From Oscillospiraceae bacterium (GTDB lineage Bacteria > Bacillota > Clostridia > Oscillospirales > Acutalibacteraceae), in NCBI GenBank assembly GCA_902774165.1, contig CACYHJ010000076.1, positions 1-9,551 of the forward strand: a DNA stretch of 9,551 nt, written 5' to 3'. Shown here in pieces: positions 1 through 6,401 of this stretch. The notes beneath the pieces were generated by a model, which was given only the letters and a program-made list of their open reading frames with translations, was not told where the DNA came from and ran no database searches. Positions within the stretch are counted from its first letter, which is position 1. Every line of letters begins with the position of its first letter. Made by a program: the position numbers and the translations under genes.

Positions 1-22
1 TTTTTGTCTTTGAAAGAATATA

Positions 23-75
23 ACCCACTATGACACTTTCCAAATTTTGAAAGCTGTCAAGTGGGTCGATTTTTT
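23..75 (+). terminator. Intrinsic terminator of a gene left of the window
   Basis: A long imperfect hairpin pairs 23-29 with 60-66, 31-35 with 55-59 and 36-40 with 49-53. It has an 8-nt loop and one bulged base on each arm (A30, C54). Six T residues follow at 70-75 on the plus strand, so it is oriented to stop transcription entering from the left edge. On the minus strand no good T-run follows, but the stem could still act as a 3' end for the leftward gene that finishes at 129. Confidence 0.7.
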
Positions 76-128
76 ACTTCCTTATGTCAGGTCTCCGGAC
101 CGTCCTTTTTTCTGTTCCGGATCGTTTG

Positions 129-606
129 TCACGGGTGGCATCTGCCGCAGGGGGAGTAGCCTTTTGCGAGGATGTTTTCTCTGGTGTCCGTCACGTCCGA
201 CCGGTTCTCCTTCTTGATATCGTCGACGGAGCGGCAGTCGGGAAAATGGAACTTCATCGTGTTGTTGTTCAGCACATAATCCCGCGCGCTGCTGTTCCTC
301 GTTTCGACCGGAGCGGCGGCGGTCGGCGCTTCCGTCGTGGTCGGCGCTTCCGTCGTGGTCGGCGCCTCCGTAGTGGTGGGCGCTTCCGTGGTGGTCGGCG
401 CTTCCGTGGTGGTCGGCGCTTCCGTGGTCTGCTGTCTGCTCCCGTTCGGATTTCTGTTCCGAAACGGTTACGGATCTGTCGGCGTCCGCGTCATTTTTTG
501 ACATTATGATCGAAAAGAGGATCGTGCCGCAGACCAGCAGCAGCGCGACGGCGCCGCAGATCAGCGCCAGTCGTTTTTTGCCCCGATTCGAAGAAAACTG
601 ACTCAT
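129..606 (-). pseudogene. Frameshifted membrane-anchored protein with Ada-like metal-binding domain
   Basis: The start ATG at 606 has an AAAGGA site at 621-616 with 9-nt spacing. The first frame gives a basic N-terminus, one membrane helix at about residues 13-34 and a polar linker. The rest is only meaningful in a second frame: about six TTTEAP repeats, then a 50-residue domain starting DYVLNNNTMKFHFPDC and ending GYSPCGRCHP, with its stop at 129-131. That ending resembles the Ada-type zinc-binding fold (PF02805-like), here with one His and three Cys as likely ligands. The second frame is closed upstream by a TAA at 468-470 and has no start codon before the repeats. A one-base insertion (or two-base loss) between about 430 and 467 would therefore join the parts, most simply near 430-440. 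The intact product would be an extracytoplasmic anchored protein of unknown role. A sequencing or assembly error in the GC-rich repeat is as likely as a real mutation. Confidence 0.8.
322..429. repeat. Six 18-bp tandem repeats encoding TTTEAP linker
   Basis: Six consecutive 18-bp units begin at 322, 340, 358, 376, 394 and 412. The plus-strand unit is GTCGGCGCTTCCGTCGTG with one to three substitutions per copy; the last copy departs at its end. On the minus strand, in the frame of the downstream domain, each unit encodes Thr-Thr-Thr-Glu-Ala-Pro, a typical extended linker of Gram-positive surface proteins. The unit length is a multiple of three, so copy-number change would alter linker length but not frame. 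Confidence 0.85.
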
Positions 607-681
607 GGAAATCCGTCCTTTCCGGTATCATATTCCGGGATCCCTCCCGTCCGCCGCGACAAGTCTTCTGCCGGGGATCGG

Positions 682-718
682 AAAAAAGAAAAAGCCTTGC
701 GAAAAACTGCGCAAGGCT
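682..718 (-). terminator. Intrinsic terminator behind the tRNA-Ala remnant
   Basis: A perfect 9-bp stem (693-701 with 710-718) encloses an 8-nt loop. On the minus strand it is followed by four T, one C and six T (692-682). It begins two bases after the CCA end of the tRNA fragment, the normal place for a tRNA terminator. It would also stop transcripts of the SpoIID-like gene that ends at 836. Confidence 0.85.
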
Positions 719-720
719 CG

Positions 721-762
721 TGGTGGAGATAGTCGGGATCGAACCGATGACCTCTTGAATGC
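721..762 (-). tRNA. tRNA-Ala(GGC) 3'-half fragment, 5' half missing
   Basis: Read on the minus strand, the fragment begins inside the anticodon loop. It continues with the 3' anticodon strand TTCAAG, the variable loop AGGTC, a T-loop TTCGATC, the 3' acceptor strand and an encoded CCA (723-721). The pieces match a bacterial tRNA-Ala with anticodon GGC. Similarity stops at 762: the plus strand reads GAATGC and then unrelated T-rich DNA, where GAATGCC and the rest of the gene would be expected. I found no D-arm or 5' acceptor strand nearby. The first T-stem pair is an A-C mismatch, another sign of decay. It is not a functional tRNA; it could be an attachment-site remnant. Confidence 0.75.
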
Positions 763-835
763 ATTTTTCATCGAAACCGGGTTTTATTTTTCTTTGTTTT
801 TCTTTGTGTTATCATCGGATCCGGTTTTTGATTGT

Positions 836-1777
836 TTATTTTTCGTCGGATTCGATTTCAGTCCCGGGGAAGTAATGGGTCAGGATCTCCCGGAAATCGG
901 CGCCCTGCCGCGCCATGAAGTCCGCGCCGTACCGGCTCATGCCGACAAAATTTCCTTTTCCCGTGACCGAGACGGTGTATTTCCCGTTTTTGAATCCGAC
1001 CGAAAACGCCGCGCTGTCCAGTCCCAGCGCTTCGACGAATTCCGCCCCGGTGAATTCTTTCCCGCCGGCGGCGACCCGAAGCACCGTGCCCGCCTCGCTC
1101 GCCTCCTCCACGCCGACCGTCTCTGGGGCATCGGCGTCCAGCCCCAGCAGGGCGCGGAATTCCGACGATTCAAACGTCTTCTCGCTTGTGAGCCCCGGCG
1201 CGAGTCGGTCCCCGGGCGACGGTACCGGGACAAGATACGGCAGCTCGACGCCCAGCGCCTTTTTTGCGTCTTCGGTTTGCCCTGCGCAGAGCGGAAAGCT
1301 CAGCGCGAGGATCGGCTTCCCCTGATACGTGATCCGGCAGCGGCGGACGTCCCCGACCGCGTCGCTGAACTTTTTGTAATATTCCTCATACCGGCCGCCC
1401 CATTGCTCCCGCAGCGCGTCCCCGTCGGCGCAGGGGAGCGCGGGCAGCGTCCTTCCGGTCTCGTCCCGGTATTTGTCGTAGGTAATCGCCGCCAGCGCCT
1501 GGGCCTTCAGCGCCTCCGGCTCGTACTCTGCGGGCATCAGCGCCGCCGTGACGCCGATATAACGGGCGAGGTCCGCGCCGTCGTCCTGCGACGCGTTCTC
1601 CGACAGGGCGGGCAGGGTGAGTGCCGCCGTGGTCTGCGGCGCGGCGGTGGTTTCGACGGCGGGAGGCGCCGTTTTTTCTTTTTTAGTCTGCAGAAAAGGC
1701 GCGGCGACGTCAAACATCAGAAGCGCCGCGAACAGGAGGATGAATTTTTTCATAAAGAATCGCATCGGACGGAGCAC
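836..1777 (-). CDS. SpoIID-domain protein with altered catalytic residues
   Basis: A predicted secreted or membrane-anchored SpoIID/LytB-family protein of up to 313 residues. A signal/anchor helix at about residues 10-28 is followed by a Thr/Ala/Pro linker (about 31-56) and the SpoIID domain. Family hallmarks are YIGVTAALMPAEYEPEALKA (from residue 73), the ITYQGKPI and PYLVPVPSPGD segments, and near the C-terminus VGMSRYGADFMA and ILTHYFPGT. SpoIID enzymes are lytic transglycosylases acting on peptidoglycan in engulfment and usually have Glu before Met-Pro in the first motif; here it is Leu80. The usual GHGVGMSQ segment reads GNFVGMSR. Catalysis is therefore doubtful. Starts are possible at GTG 1777, ATG 1765 or ATG 1753; none has a clear ribosome-binding site, and 1753 (MKKF) gives the most typical signal peptide. 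It is not in a sporulation gene cluster here, so I do not call it spoIID itself. Confidence 0.85.
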   Translation of the reverse strand: MLRPMRFFMKKFILLFAALLMFDVAAPFLQTKKEKTAPPAVETTAAPQTTAALTLPALSENASQDDGADLARYIGVTAALMPAEYEPEALKAQALAAITYDKYRDETGRTLPALPCADGDALREQWGGRYEEYYKKFSDAVGDVRRCRITYQGKPILALSFPLCAGQTEDAKKALGVELPYLVPVPSPGDRLAPGLTSEKTFESSEFRALLGLDADAPETVGVEEASEAGTVLRVAAGGKEFTGAEFVEALGLDSAAFSVGFKNGKYTVSVTGKGNFVGMSRYGADFMARQGADFREILTHYFPGTEIESDEK

Positions 1778-1906
1778 GTTTTTTTCGGAAAGAATCCCGC
1801 GGAACGGAAAATCTCGCGTATACCGGAATATATATGCGGAAAAATCGGGTTTATGACTGCCGGGGATCCCTGCCTTCCGCTTCCGCTTCGTCCGATAAAT
1901 TTACCA

Positions 1907-1935
1907 TTGACAATTGACTTTTTATGTAATAAAAT
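1907..1935 (+). promoter_or_regulatory. Sigma-A-type promoter for the citrate synthase operon
   Basis: A perfect -35 TTGACA at 1907-1912 is followed after 17 bp by TAAAAT at 1930-1935, in an AT-rich stretch that contrasts with the GC-rich genes. The predicted start near 1942 would give a leader of about 25 nt, with an AAAGGG ribosome-binding site at 1953-1958, 8 nt before the ATG at 1967. Confidence 0.75.
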
Positions 1936-1966
1936 AAACTTTGTATAAGTTTAAAGGGTTGGTATT

Positions 1967-3379
1967 ATGGCAATGTCCGCACTACCGCACGACATCATGA
2001 CGAAGCTGTGCGAAAATTTAAAAAAGAGCGACCAGATCCCCATCTCGTTTTACGACCGTTACAACGTCAAGCGCGGCCTGCGCAATTCCGACGGCACCGG
2101 CGTGATGGCGGGCCTGACCAAGGTCTGCTCGGTGGAAGGTTATTATATTGAAGACGGTGAAAAGCTGCCCCGGGAGGGACGGCTGACCTATCGCGGCGTC
2201 GACGTGCGCAAGATCGTCAGCGGCTGCCAGGCGGAAAACCGGTTCGGCTACGAGGAGTGCATCTGGCTTCTGCTGTTCGGCGCGCTGCCCGCAGCCAAGA
2301 ATCTCGACGTTTTCTGCGACCTGCTGTCCCAGAGCCGGGAGCTGCCCCGCAATTTTATCGAGGATATCATCATGCGTTCGCCCTCGGCGGACGTGATGAA
2401 CCAGCTGGGCCGCTGCGTGCTGGCGCTGTATTCCTACGACGAGAGCGCCGACGATACCTCGCCGGAGAACGTGCTCTGGCAGTCGATCCGCCTGATCGCG
2501 CAGATGCCGCTGATGATGTCCTATATCTATCAGGTGAAAAAACGCAACTTCTACCGCAGAAGTATGTATATCCATCCCGTGGAGCCGGAGCAGAGGACCG
2601 CGGAGGTCATTCTGAACTCCATCCGGCACGACAAGCAGTTTACCGACCGTGAGGCGAAGCTGCTGGACCTGTGCCTGATGATCCACGCCGACCACGGCGG
2701 CGGCAACAACTCCGCCTTCGCCACCCGCGTTCTGACCTCCTCCGGCACGGATACCTATTCCGCCATCGCCGCGGGCATCGGCGCGCTGAAGGGGCCGAAG
2801 CACGGCGGCGCGAACCTCAAGGTCATTCAGATGCTGGAATATATGAAAAACGATATCCGGGATTATGACGACGACGAGGAGATCGCGAACTTCCTGAAGC
2901 AGGTGGTCCGCAAGGAGGCGGGCGACCGGTCCGGCCTCATCTACGGCATGGGCCACGCGGTTTACACCCTGTCCGACCCCCGCGCCGTGATCCTGAAAAA
3001 AGAGGCGGGCGATTTCTGCGTCGGCACGGGCTTTGAAGACGATTTCAAGCTGCTCTGTGCCGTCGAACGGCTGACCCCCGGCGTTTTTGCCTCGGAAAAA
3101 GGCTCCGCCAAGAAGATCTGCGCCAACGTGGACCTGTACTCCGGGCTGATCTACCGGATGCTGCGCATCCCGGTGGACCTTTACACCCCGCTGTTTACCG
3201 TGGCGCGGACCGCCGGCTGGTGCGCCCACCGGATCGAGGAGCTGCTGACCAGCGGCAGAATCATCCGTCCGGCGTATAAATCCCTGGCGCTCCCGCAGGA
3301 TTACATCCCGCTCGAGAACCGCACCGAAACAACCGAAACCTACGGCGAGCGCGCCTATATCCCGCAGGACGAACGCTGA
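1967..3379 (+). CDS. Citrate synthase (citrate/2-methylcitrate synthase family)
   Basis: A 470-residue cytosolic enzyme of the si-citrate synthase fold. It condenses acetyl-CoA and oxaloacetate to citrate, feeding glutamate synthesis in anaerobes with a partial TCA cycle. The catalytic triad is visible: His in HADHGGGNN (residue 240), His in GMGHAVYTLSDPRA (residue 330) and Asp in NVDLYSG (residue 389). Substrate-site segments GPKHGGAN (around 279) and ARTAGWCAHRIEE are also present. At 470 residues it is longer than the common 370-430 forms, with an N-terminal extension, as in many clostridial homologues. Its start is fixed by AAAGGG at 1953-1958, and a strong promoter lies upstream. The next gene begins 29 nt after its stop, suggesting cotranscription. 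Use of propionyl-CoA (2-methylcitrate synthase) cannot be excluded from sequence, but no prp genes are nearby. Confidence 0.93.
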   Translation: MAMSALPHDIMTKLCENLKKSDQIPISFYDRYNVKRGLRNSDGTGVMAGLTKVCSVEGYYIEDGEKLPREGRLTYRGVDVRKIVSGCQAENRFGYEECIWLLLFGALPAAKNLDVFCDLLSQSRELPRNFIEDIIMRSPSADVMNQLGRCVLALYSYDESADDTSPENVLWQSIRLIAQMPLMMSYIYQVKKRNFYRRSMYIHPVEPEQRTAEVILNSIRHDKQFTDREAKLLDLCLMIHADHGGGNNSAFATRVLTSSGTDTYSAIAAGIGALKGPKHGGANLKVIQMLEYMKNDIRDYDDDEEIANFLKQVVRKEAGDRSGLIYGMGHAVYTLSDPRAVILKKEAGDFCVGTGFEDDFKLLCAVERLTPGVFASEKGSAKKICANVDLYSGLIYRMLRIPVDLYTPLFTVARTAGWCAHRIEELLTSGRIIRPAYKSLALPQDYIPLENRTETTETYGERAYIPQDER

Positions 3380-3408
3380 CGCTGCCGCACAGAGAAAGAA
3401 AGGATCGA

Positions 3409-4590
3409 ATGAATATGGAAAACGAAAAGGATACCGCCGTCCTGACGCAGGCGCCGGAAGACCCGTCCGCGGGCGAAGCCGGGCCGGAGAACGAAACCGT
3501 GGTCCCGGAGGAAACGGACGGGAAGAAGAAAAAAGAGAGAAAGCCGATTCTGAAAGGGTGCGTCAAGGCCATCGACCCGAAAATGATCCTGATCCTGTTC
3601 GGGCTGTTTACGGTCGTGATGGCGATCCTGCGCTCCTATCAGATGATGTATCTTTTTGAGCCGGACACCGGGTTTTACTTCCGAGAGGTCAAAAACAGCA
3701 TCACCGTTCCCGTGCTGTACACCATCGCCGGCGTCAGCGCGGTGATCTACCTGCTGCTGAGCCGCCTGAGCGCGAAGATCCCGGAGGGCCGCCCGCTTCA
3801 GGGCAGGAATTACTTCTTCGGCGTTTCCGCGGTGATCTTCGCCGTGTCGCTGGTCTCCACCGCAATGGTTCACTTTTCGGAGCTGATCGATCGGTATGAG
3901 GAAAAGGACTGGGGCACCCTGAAATTGTTCATGAATGAGACCCAGTCGATGCCGAAGGTCGCAGAGTCCGTCTGCGCGCTGCTGGGCGCGCTGTACCTGA
4001 TCGTGCTTGCCGTTTCGTATTTTTCCGGCAAAGAGGGCTACAAGGGTGTCAGAATCCTTTCGATTTTCCCCGTCGGCTTTTACGTGTTCCGCCTTGTCAG
4101 CAGATTTATCAAGGCCCAGAGCTTCATCGCCGTTTCCGAGCTGTTCTGGGAGCTGATCGCCGCCACCTGCCTGATGATCTTCTTCCTGGAGTTTGCCCGC
4201 ATCATGGCGGACGCGGAGGGAAAGGACAAACTGCATTTCGCCTACGGCGTGGGCCTGTGCGGCGCGTCGGTCTCGCTGATGATCTTTATTTCCCGCGTGG
4301 CGGTCTACCTCTTCGCCGGCAGCGCCTATCTGACGGATGAGGCGCCCATCGAGTTCTGCGATCTGGGCGCCGCGATCTTTGTCTTTGTGTTCCTGCTCTC
4401 CTACGCCGTCAACCTGCGCGTGAAGGAGACGCCCAAGGAGATCGTCGTCGACGCGCCCGCCCCGCAGGCGGCGCCCGCCCCGGCGCAGGAGGATCCCGCC
4501 GCGGCCGCGCGTTACCTCGACGAGGAAGCGTTCCGGATCGCCGACGAGTATTCCAACCGTTACATCTCCGACGATCAGAAAGAATCATAA
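3409..4590 (+). CDS. Unrecognised eight-helix integral membrane protein
   Basis: I do not recognise this 393-residue protein. It has a charged tail with an acidic stretch and then KKKKERK (about 1-55), followed by eight predicted membrane helices at about 58-83, 98-119, 134-156, 184-205, 213-233, 239-263, 276-303 and 318-336. An Ala/Pro-rich segment (348-366) and an acidic C-terminus follow. The Lys/Arg cluster just before helix 1 favours a cytoplasmic N-terminus, and the even helix count puts both tails inside. No ATPase, kinase or transporter signature is evident. A purine-rich site (AAGAAAGGA, 3396-3404) sits 4 nt before ATG 3409 and 10 nt before ATG 3415, so the start may be two codons later. 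It lies between citrate synthase and an AEC transporter with short gaps on both sides, so it is probably expressed with them. Confidence 0.85.
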   Translation: MNMENEKDTAVLTQAPEDPSAGEAGPENETVVPEETDGKKKKERKPILKGCVKAIDPKMILILFGLFTVVMAILRSYQMMYLFEPDTGFYFREVKNSITVPVLYTIAGVSAVIYLLLSRLSAKIPEGRPLQGRNYFFGVSAVIFAVSLVSTAMVHFSELIDRYEEKDWGTLKLFMNETQSMPKVAESVCALLGALYLIVLAVSYFSGKEGYKGVRILSIFPVGFYVFRLVSRFIKAQSFIAVSELFWELIAATCLMIFFLEFARIMADAEGKDKLHFAYGVGLCGASVSLMIFISRVAVYLFAGSAYLTDEAPIEFCDLGAAIFVFVFLLSYAVNLRVKETPKEIVVDAPAPQAAPAPAQEDPAAAARYLDEEAFRIADEYSNRYISDDQKES

Positions 4591-4605
4591 CGCGTCGCCG
4601 CGCGC

Positions 4606-5562
4606 ATGGAGGCTTCGTCTTTGTTCCTGCAGAATATGCTGACCTCCGGCACACAGGTGCTGACGCTGTTTCTTCTGGCGGGCGTCGGTTTCGCCGCCGA
4701 CAAGCTGGGGTTCTATACCGCGAAAACCGCCAAGGCGACAACGAATCTGATTTTCTACACCGTGACGCCGTCGGTCATTATCAACTCATTTTTGAAAATG
4801 GAATATTCCGTCGAGAATCTGCGGTATTTCTTTATCGCGCTCGCCTGCGGCATGTGCACCCATTTTGTGGGCATGGCGCTCTGTGCGCCCTTCTTCCGCA
4901 AGCTGCCTGCATACCGGCGCAGCGTATATAAATTCGCCTGCATTTTCGGCAACATGGGCTATATGTGTCTGCCCCTTGCGGAAAAGGTGGTGGGCACTCA
5001 GGGCGTGTTCCTCTGTTCCTCGGCGGTGGTATCCTATAATATCGTCGCGTTCACCTACGGGATCCGGGTCATGTCCGCCTCGGACGATCAGAAGGAAAAG
5101 CCGAAGCTGGGCCTGAAATCCCTGATCCTGAACCCCGGCGTGATCGCGGTGCTGATCGGCCTGCCGCTGTATATCTTTTCCGTGAAGCTGCCTGCGCCGC
5201 TGGCGGACGCGCTCTCCGGAATCGGGAGTCTGAACTCCCCGCTGGCCATGATTATCCTCGGCACTTATATCGCCAATTCCGATTTTAAAAAGTTGTTTAC
5301 CCAGAAAGAGCATTACCTGATTTTACTGCTCAAGCAGGTCTGCATGCCGCTGATCATGATCACGGCGTACCGGTTGCTGGGGCTTTCCGGGACGGTGCTG
5401 ACCGCCTGCGGCATCTCCGCCTCCGCCCCCACCGCGGCGAATACGGTGATGTTTGCCGCGAAATACGAGAAAGACACCGCCGCCGCCTCCCAGGCGGTTG
5501 CGTTCGGCACGCTGATGGCGGTGGTTACCATGCCGTTTATGATTGCTTATACGAAAATATGA
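4606..5562 (+). CDS. AEC-family (auxin efflux carrier-like) transporter
   Basis: A 318-residue membrane protein of the AEC family (PF03547), normal in length, with about ten hydrophobic segments. Recognisable features are the first-helix region LFLLAGVGFAADKLGFY, the hallmark GNMGYMCLPL at about residue 115, the NPGVIAVLIGLPLYI segment opening the second half, and SAPTAANTVMFA near the end. Bacterial AEC members include malate and malonate carriers, so a dicarboxylate or citrate-like substrate is plausible beside citrate synthase; this is inference from context. The gene begins 15 nt after the previous stop and overlaps the next by 4 nt (ATGA). The annotated ATG has no ribosome-binding site; the GGAGG overlapping it would better serve an in-frame TTG at 4621, giving 313 residues. 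Confidence 0.9.
   Translation: MEASSLFLQNMLTSGTQVLTLFLLAGVGFAADKLGFYTAKTAKATTNLIFYTVTPSVIINSFLKMEYSVENLRYFFIALACGMCTHFVGMALCAPFFRKLPAYRRSVYKFACIFGNMGYMCLPLAEKVVGTQGVFLCSSAVVSYNIVAFTYGIRVMSASDDQKEKPKLGLKSLILNPGVIAVLIGLPLYIFSVKLPAPLADALSGIGSLNSPLAMIILGTYIANSDFKKLFTQKEHYLILLLKQVCMPLIMITAYRLLGLSGTVLTACGISASAPTAANTVMFAAKYEKDTAAASQAVAFGTLMAVVTMPFMIAYTKI
4608..4612 (+). promoter_or_regulatory. GGAGG site suggesting a TTG start at 4621
   Basis: This perfect Shine-Dalgarno core overlaps the ATG at 4606-4608, too close to serve it. It lies 8 nt upstream of an in-frame TTG at 4621-4623. No purine-rich site precedes the ATG, where the sequence is CGTCGCCGCGCGC. The TTG start would remove only five residues. 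Confidence 0.5.
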
Positions 5563-6401
5563 ATCAGAATGCATCCAATTCTCCCGCGGAGAGCTCCGCG
5601 TTTCTCTCCGAGGTGTTCGCATCGTTGCCCTTCGGCGTCTGTTCCTTCTCTCTGATCGGGGACAGGCTGATCGACTGCCGCGCGAAGGAGCGGGTCCCGC
5701 AGAACGCGAAGAGCGTGATCTCGGTCGCGTTTCCCTATTTTCTCGGCGAGCGGTACTACGAGAATTCCAACGTCTCCATGTACGCCGTGCCCGCGGATTA
5801 CCACCGCATTGCCGGCGACCTTCTCCGGGGCATCGCGGACCGGCTGCGGGAGCGGTTCCCGCAGAACGTCTTTGAGCCGTTTATCGACGTCTCTCCCGTG
5901 CCCGAGGTGTTTGCCGCCTCCTGCGCCGGGCTGGGCGTGATCGGCAAAAACGGGCTGCTGATCAACGAAACCTACGGTTCCTACTGCTTTCTCGGTGAGA
6001 TCATCACCGATCTGCTGCTCACCCCCGGCCGGGACGCGCCGGCGCAGTGCATCGACTGCGGGGAATGCGCCCGCCGCTGTCCCAGCGGCGTTCTGCGGGG
6101 CGAGAGCTTTGAAAAGGACAAGTGCCTGTCCGACATCAGCCAGCGCAAGAGCGATCTGAACGACGAGGAGAAGGAAATGCTTGCGGATTCCGGCTGCGCC
6201 TGGGGCTGCGACGTCTGCCAGAAGGTGTGCCCGATGAACCGGAACGCGCAGGTTACGCCCATCGCGGCGTTTTACGAAACGGCAAAGCCGGTGTTCCGCT
6301 CCGGCGACCCCGTGGAGGACAGAGCCTTTGCCTGGCGCGGCGAAAAGGTCATCAACCGCAACGTAAAGCTTCTGGAAGAGGATTTGCCATGCCGGGATTG
6401 A
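5559..6401 (+). CDS. QueG-type double 4Fe-4S protein, short form
   Basis: A 280-residue cytosolic iron-sulfur protein related to epoxyqueuosine reductase QueG, the cobalamin-dependent enzyme that finishes queuosine in tRNA. An N-terminal DUF1730-like domain (to about residue 155) contains PADYHRIAGDL, then FIDVSPVPE with Asp110 aligning to the conserved Asp of QueG, then AGLGVIGKNGLLI. The ferredoxin part has CxxCxxCxxxCP (Cys164, 167, 170, 174), Cys189, and CAWGCDVCQKVCP (Cys213, 217, 220, 224), enough for two clusters. It ends soon after, whereas many QueG proteins run 340-380 residues with a C-terminal helical repeat. No other queuosine gene is in the window, so the exact substrate is uncertain. 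It starts at an ATGA overlap with the transporter without a clear ribosome-binding site (translational coupling) and overlaps holB by 13 nt. Confidence 0.85.
   Translation: MNQNASNSPAESSAFLSEVFASLPFGVCSFSLIGDRLIDCRAKERVPQNAKSVISVAFPYFLGERYYENSNVSMYAVPADYHRIAGDLLRGIADRLRERFPQNVFEPFIDVSPVPEVFAASCAGLGVIGKNGLLINETYGSYCFLGEIITDLLLTPGRDAPAQCIDCGECARRCPSGVLRGESFEKDKCLSDISQRKSDLNDEEKEMLADSGCAWGCDVCQKVCPMNRNAQVTPIAAFYETAKPVFRSGDPVEDRAFAWRGEKVINRNVKLLEEDLPCRD

Noticed and set aside
322..429. Possible CRISPR array
   Set aside because: Units are 18 bp, directly adjacent with no spacers, and encode a peptide linker.
84..509. 141-residue plus-strand open frame rich in Gly/Arg
   Set aside because: It is the antisense of the 18-bp repeat and metal-binding domain; its composition is that of a shadow frame.
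627..632. TATGAT on the minus strand as a -10 box for the gene starting at 606
   Set aside because: It lies too close to the ribosome-binding site at 616-621 and has no -35 at a suitable distance.
721..1060. Possible tmRNA 3' end
   Set aside because: The variable loop and anticodon strand match tRNA-Ala, no tag peptide sequence is found upstream on the minus strand, and that region is a protein gene.
605..1948. 447-residue plus-strand open frame
   Set aside because: It runs antisense through the tRNA fragment and the SpoIID-like gene; its GGDSRDRTDDLLNA stretch is the familiar spurious translation of a tRNA-Ala complement, and the rest is Arg/Pro-rich shadow sequence.
2018..3229. 403-residue minus-strand open frame
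   Set aside because: Antisense shadow of citrate synthase, whose catalytic motifs are all present on the plus strand.
6122..6388. N-terminal extension of holB
   Set aside because: The extension lies fully inside the iron-sulfur gene in another frame, has no homology, and a good ribosome-binding site precedes ATG 6389.
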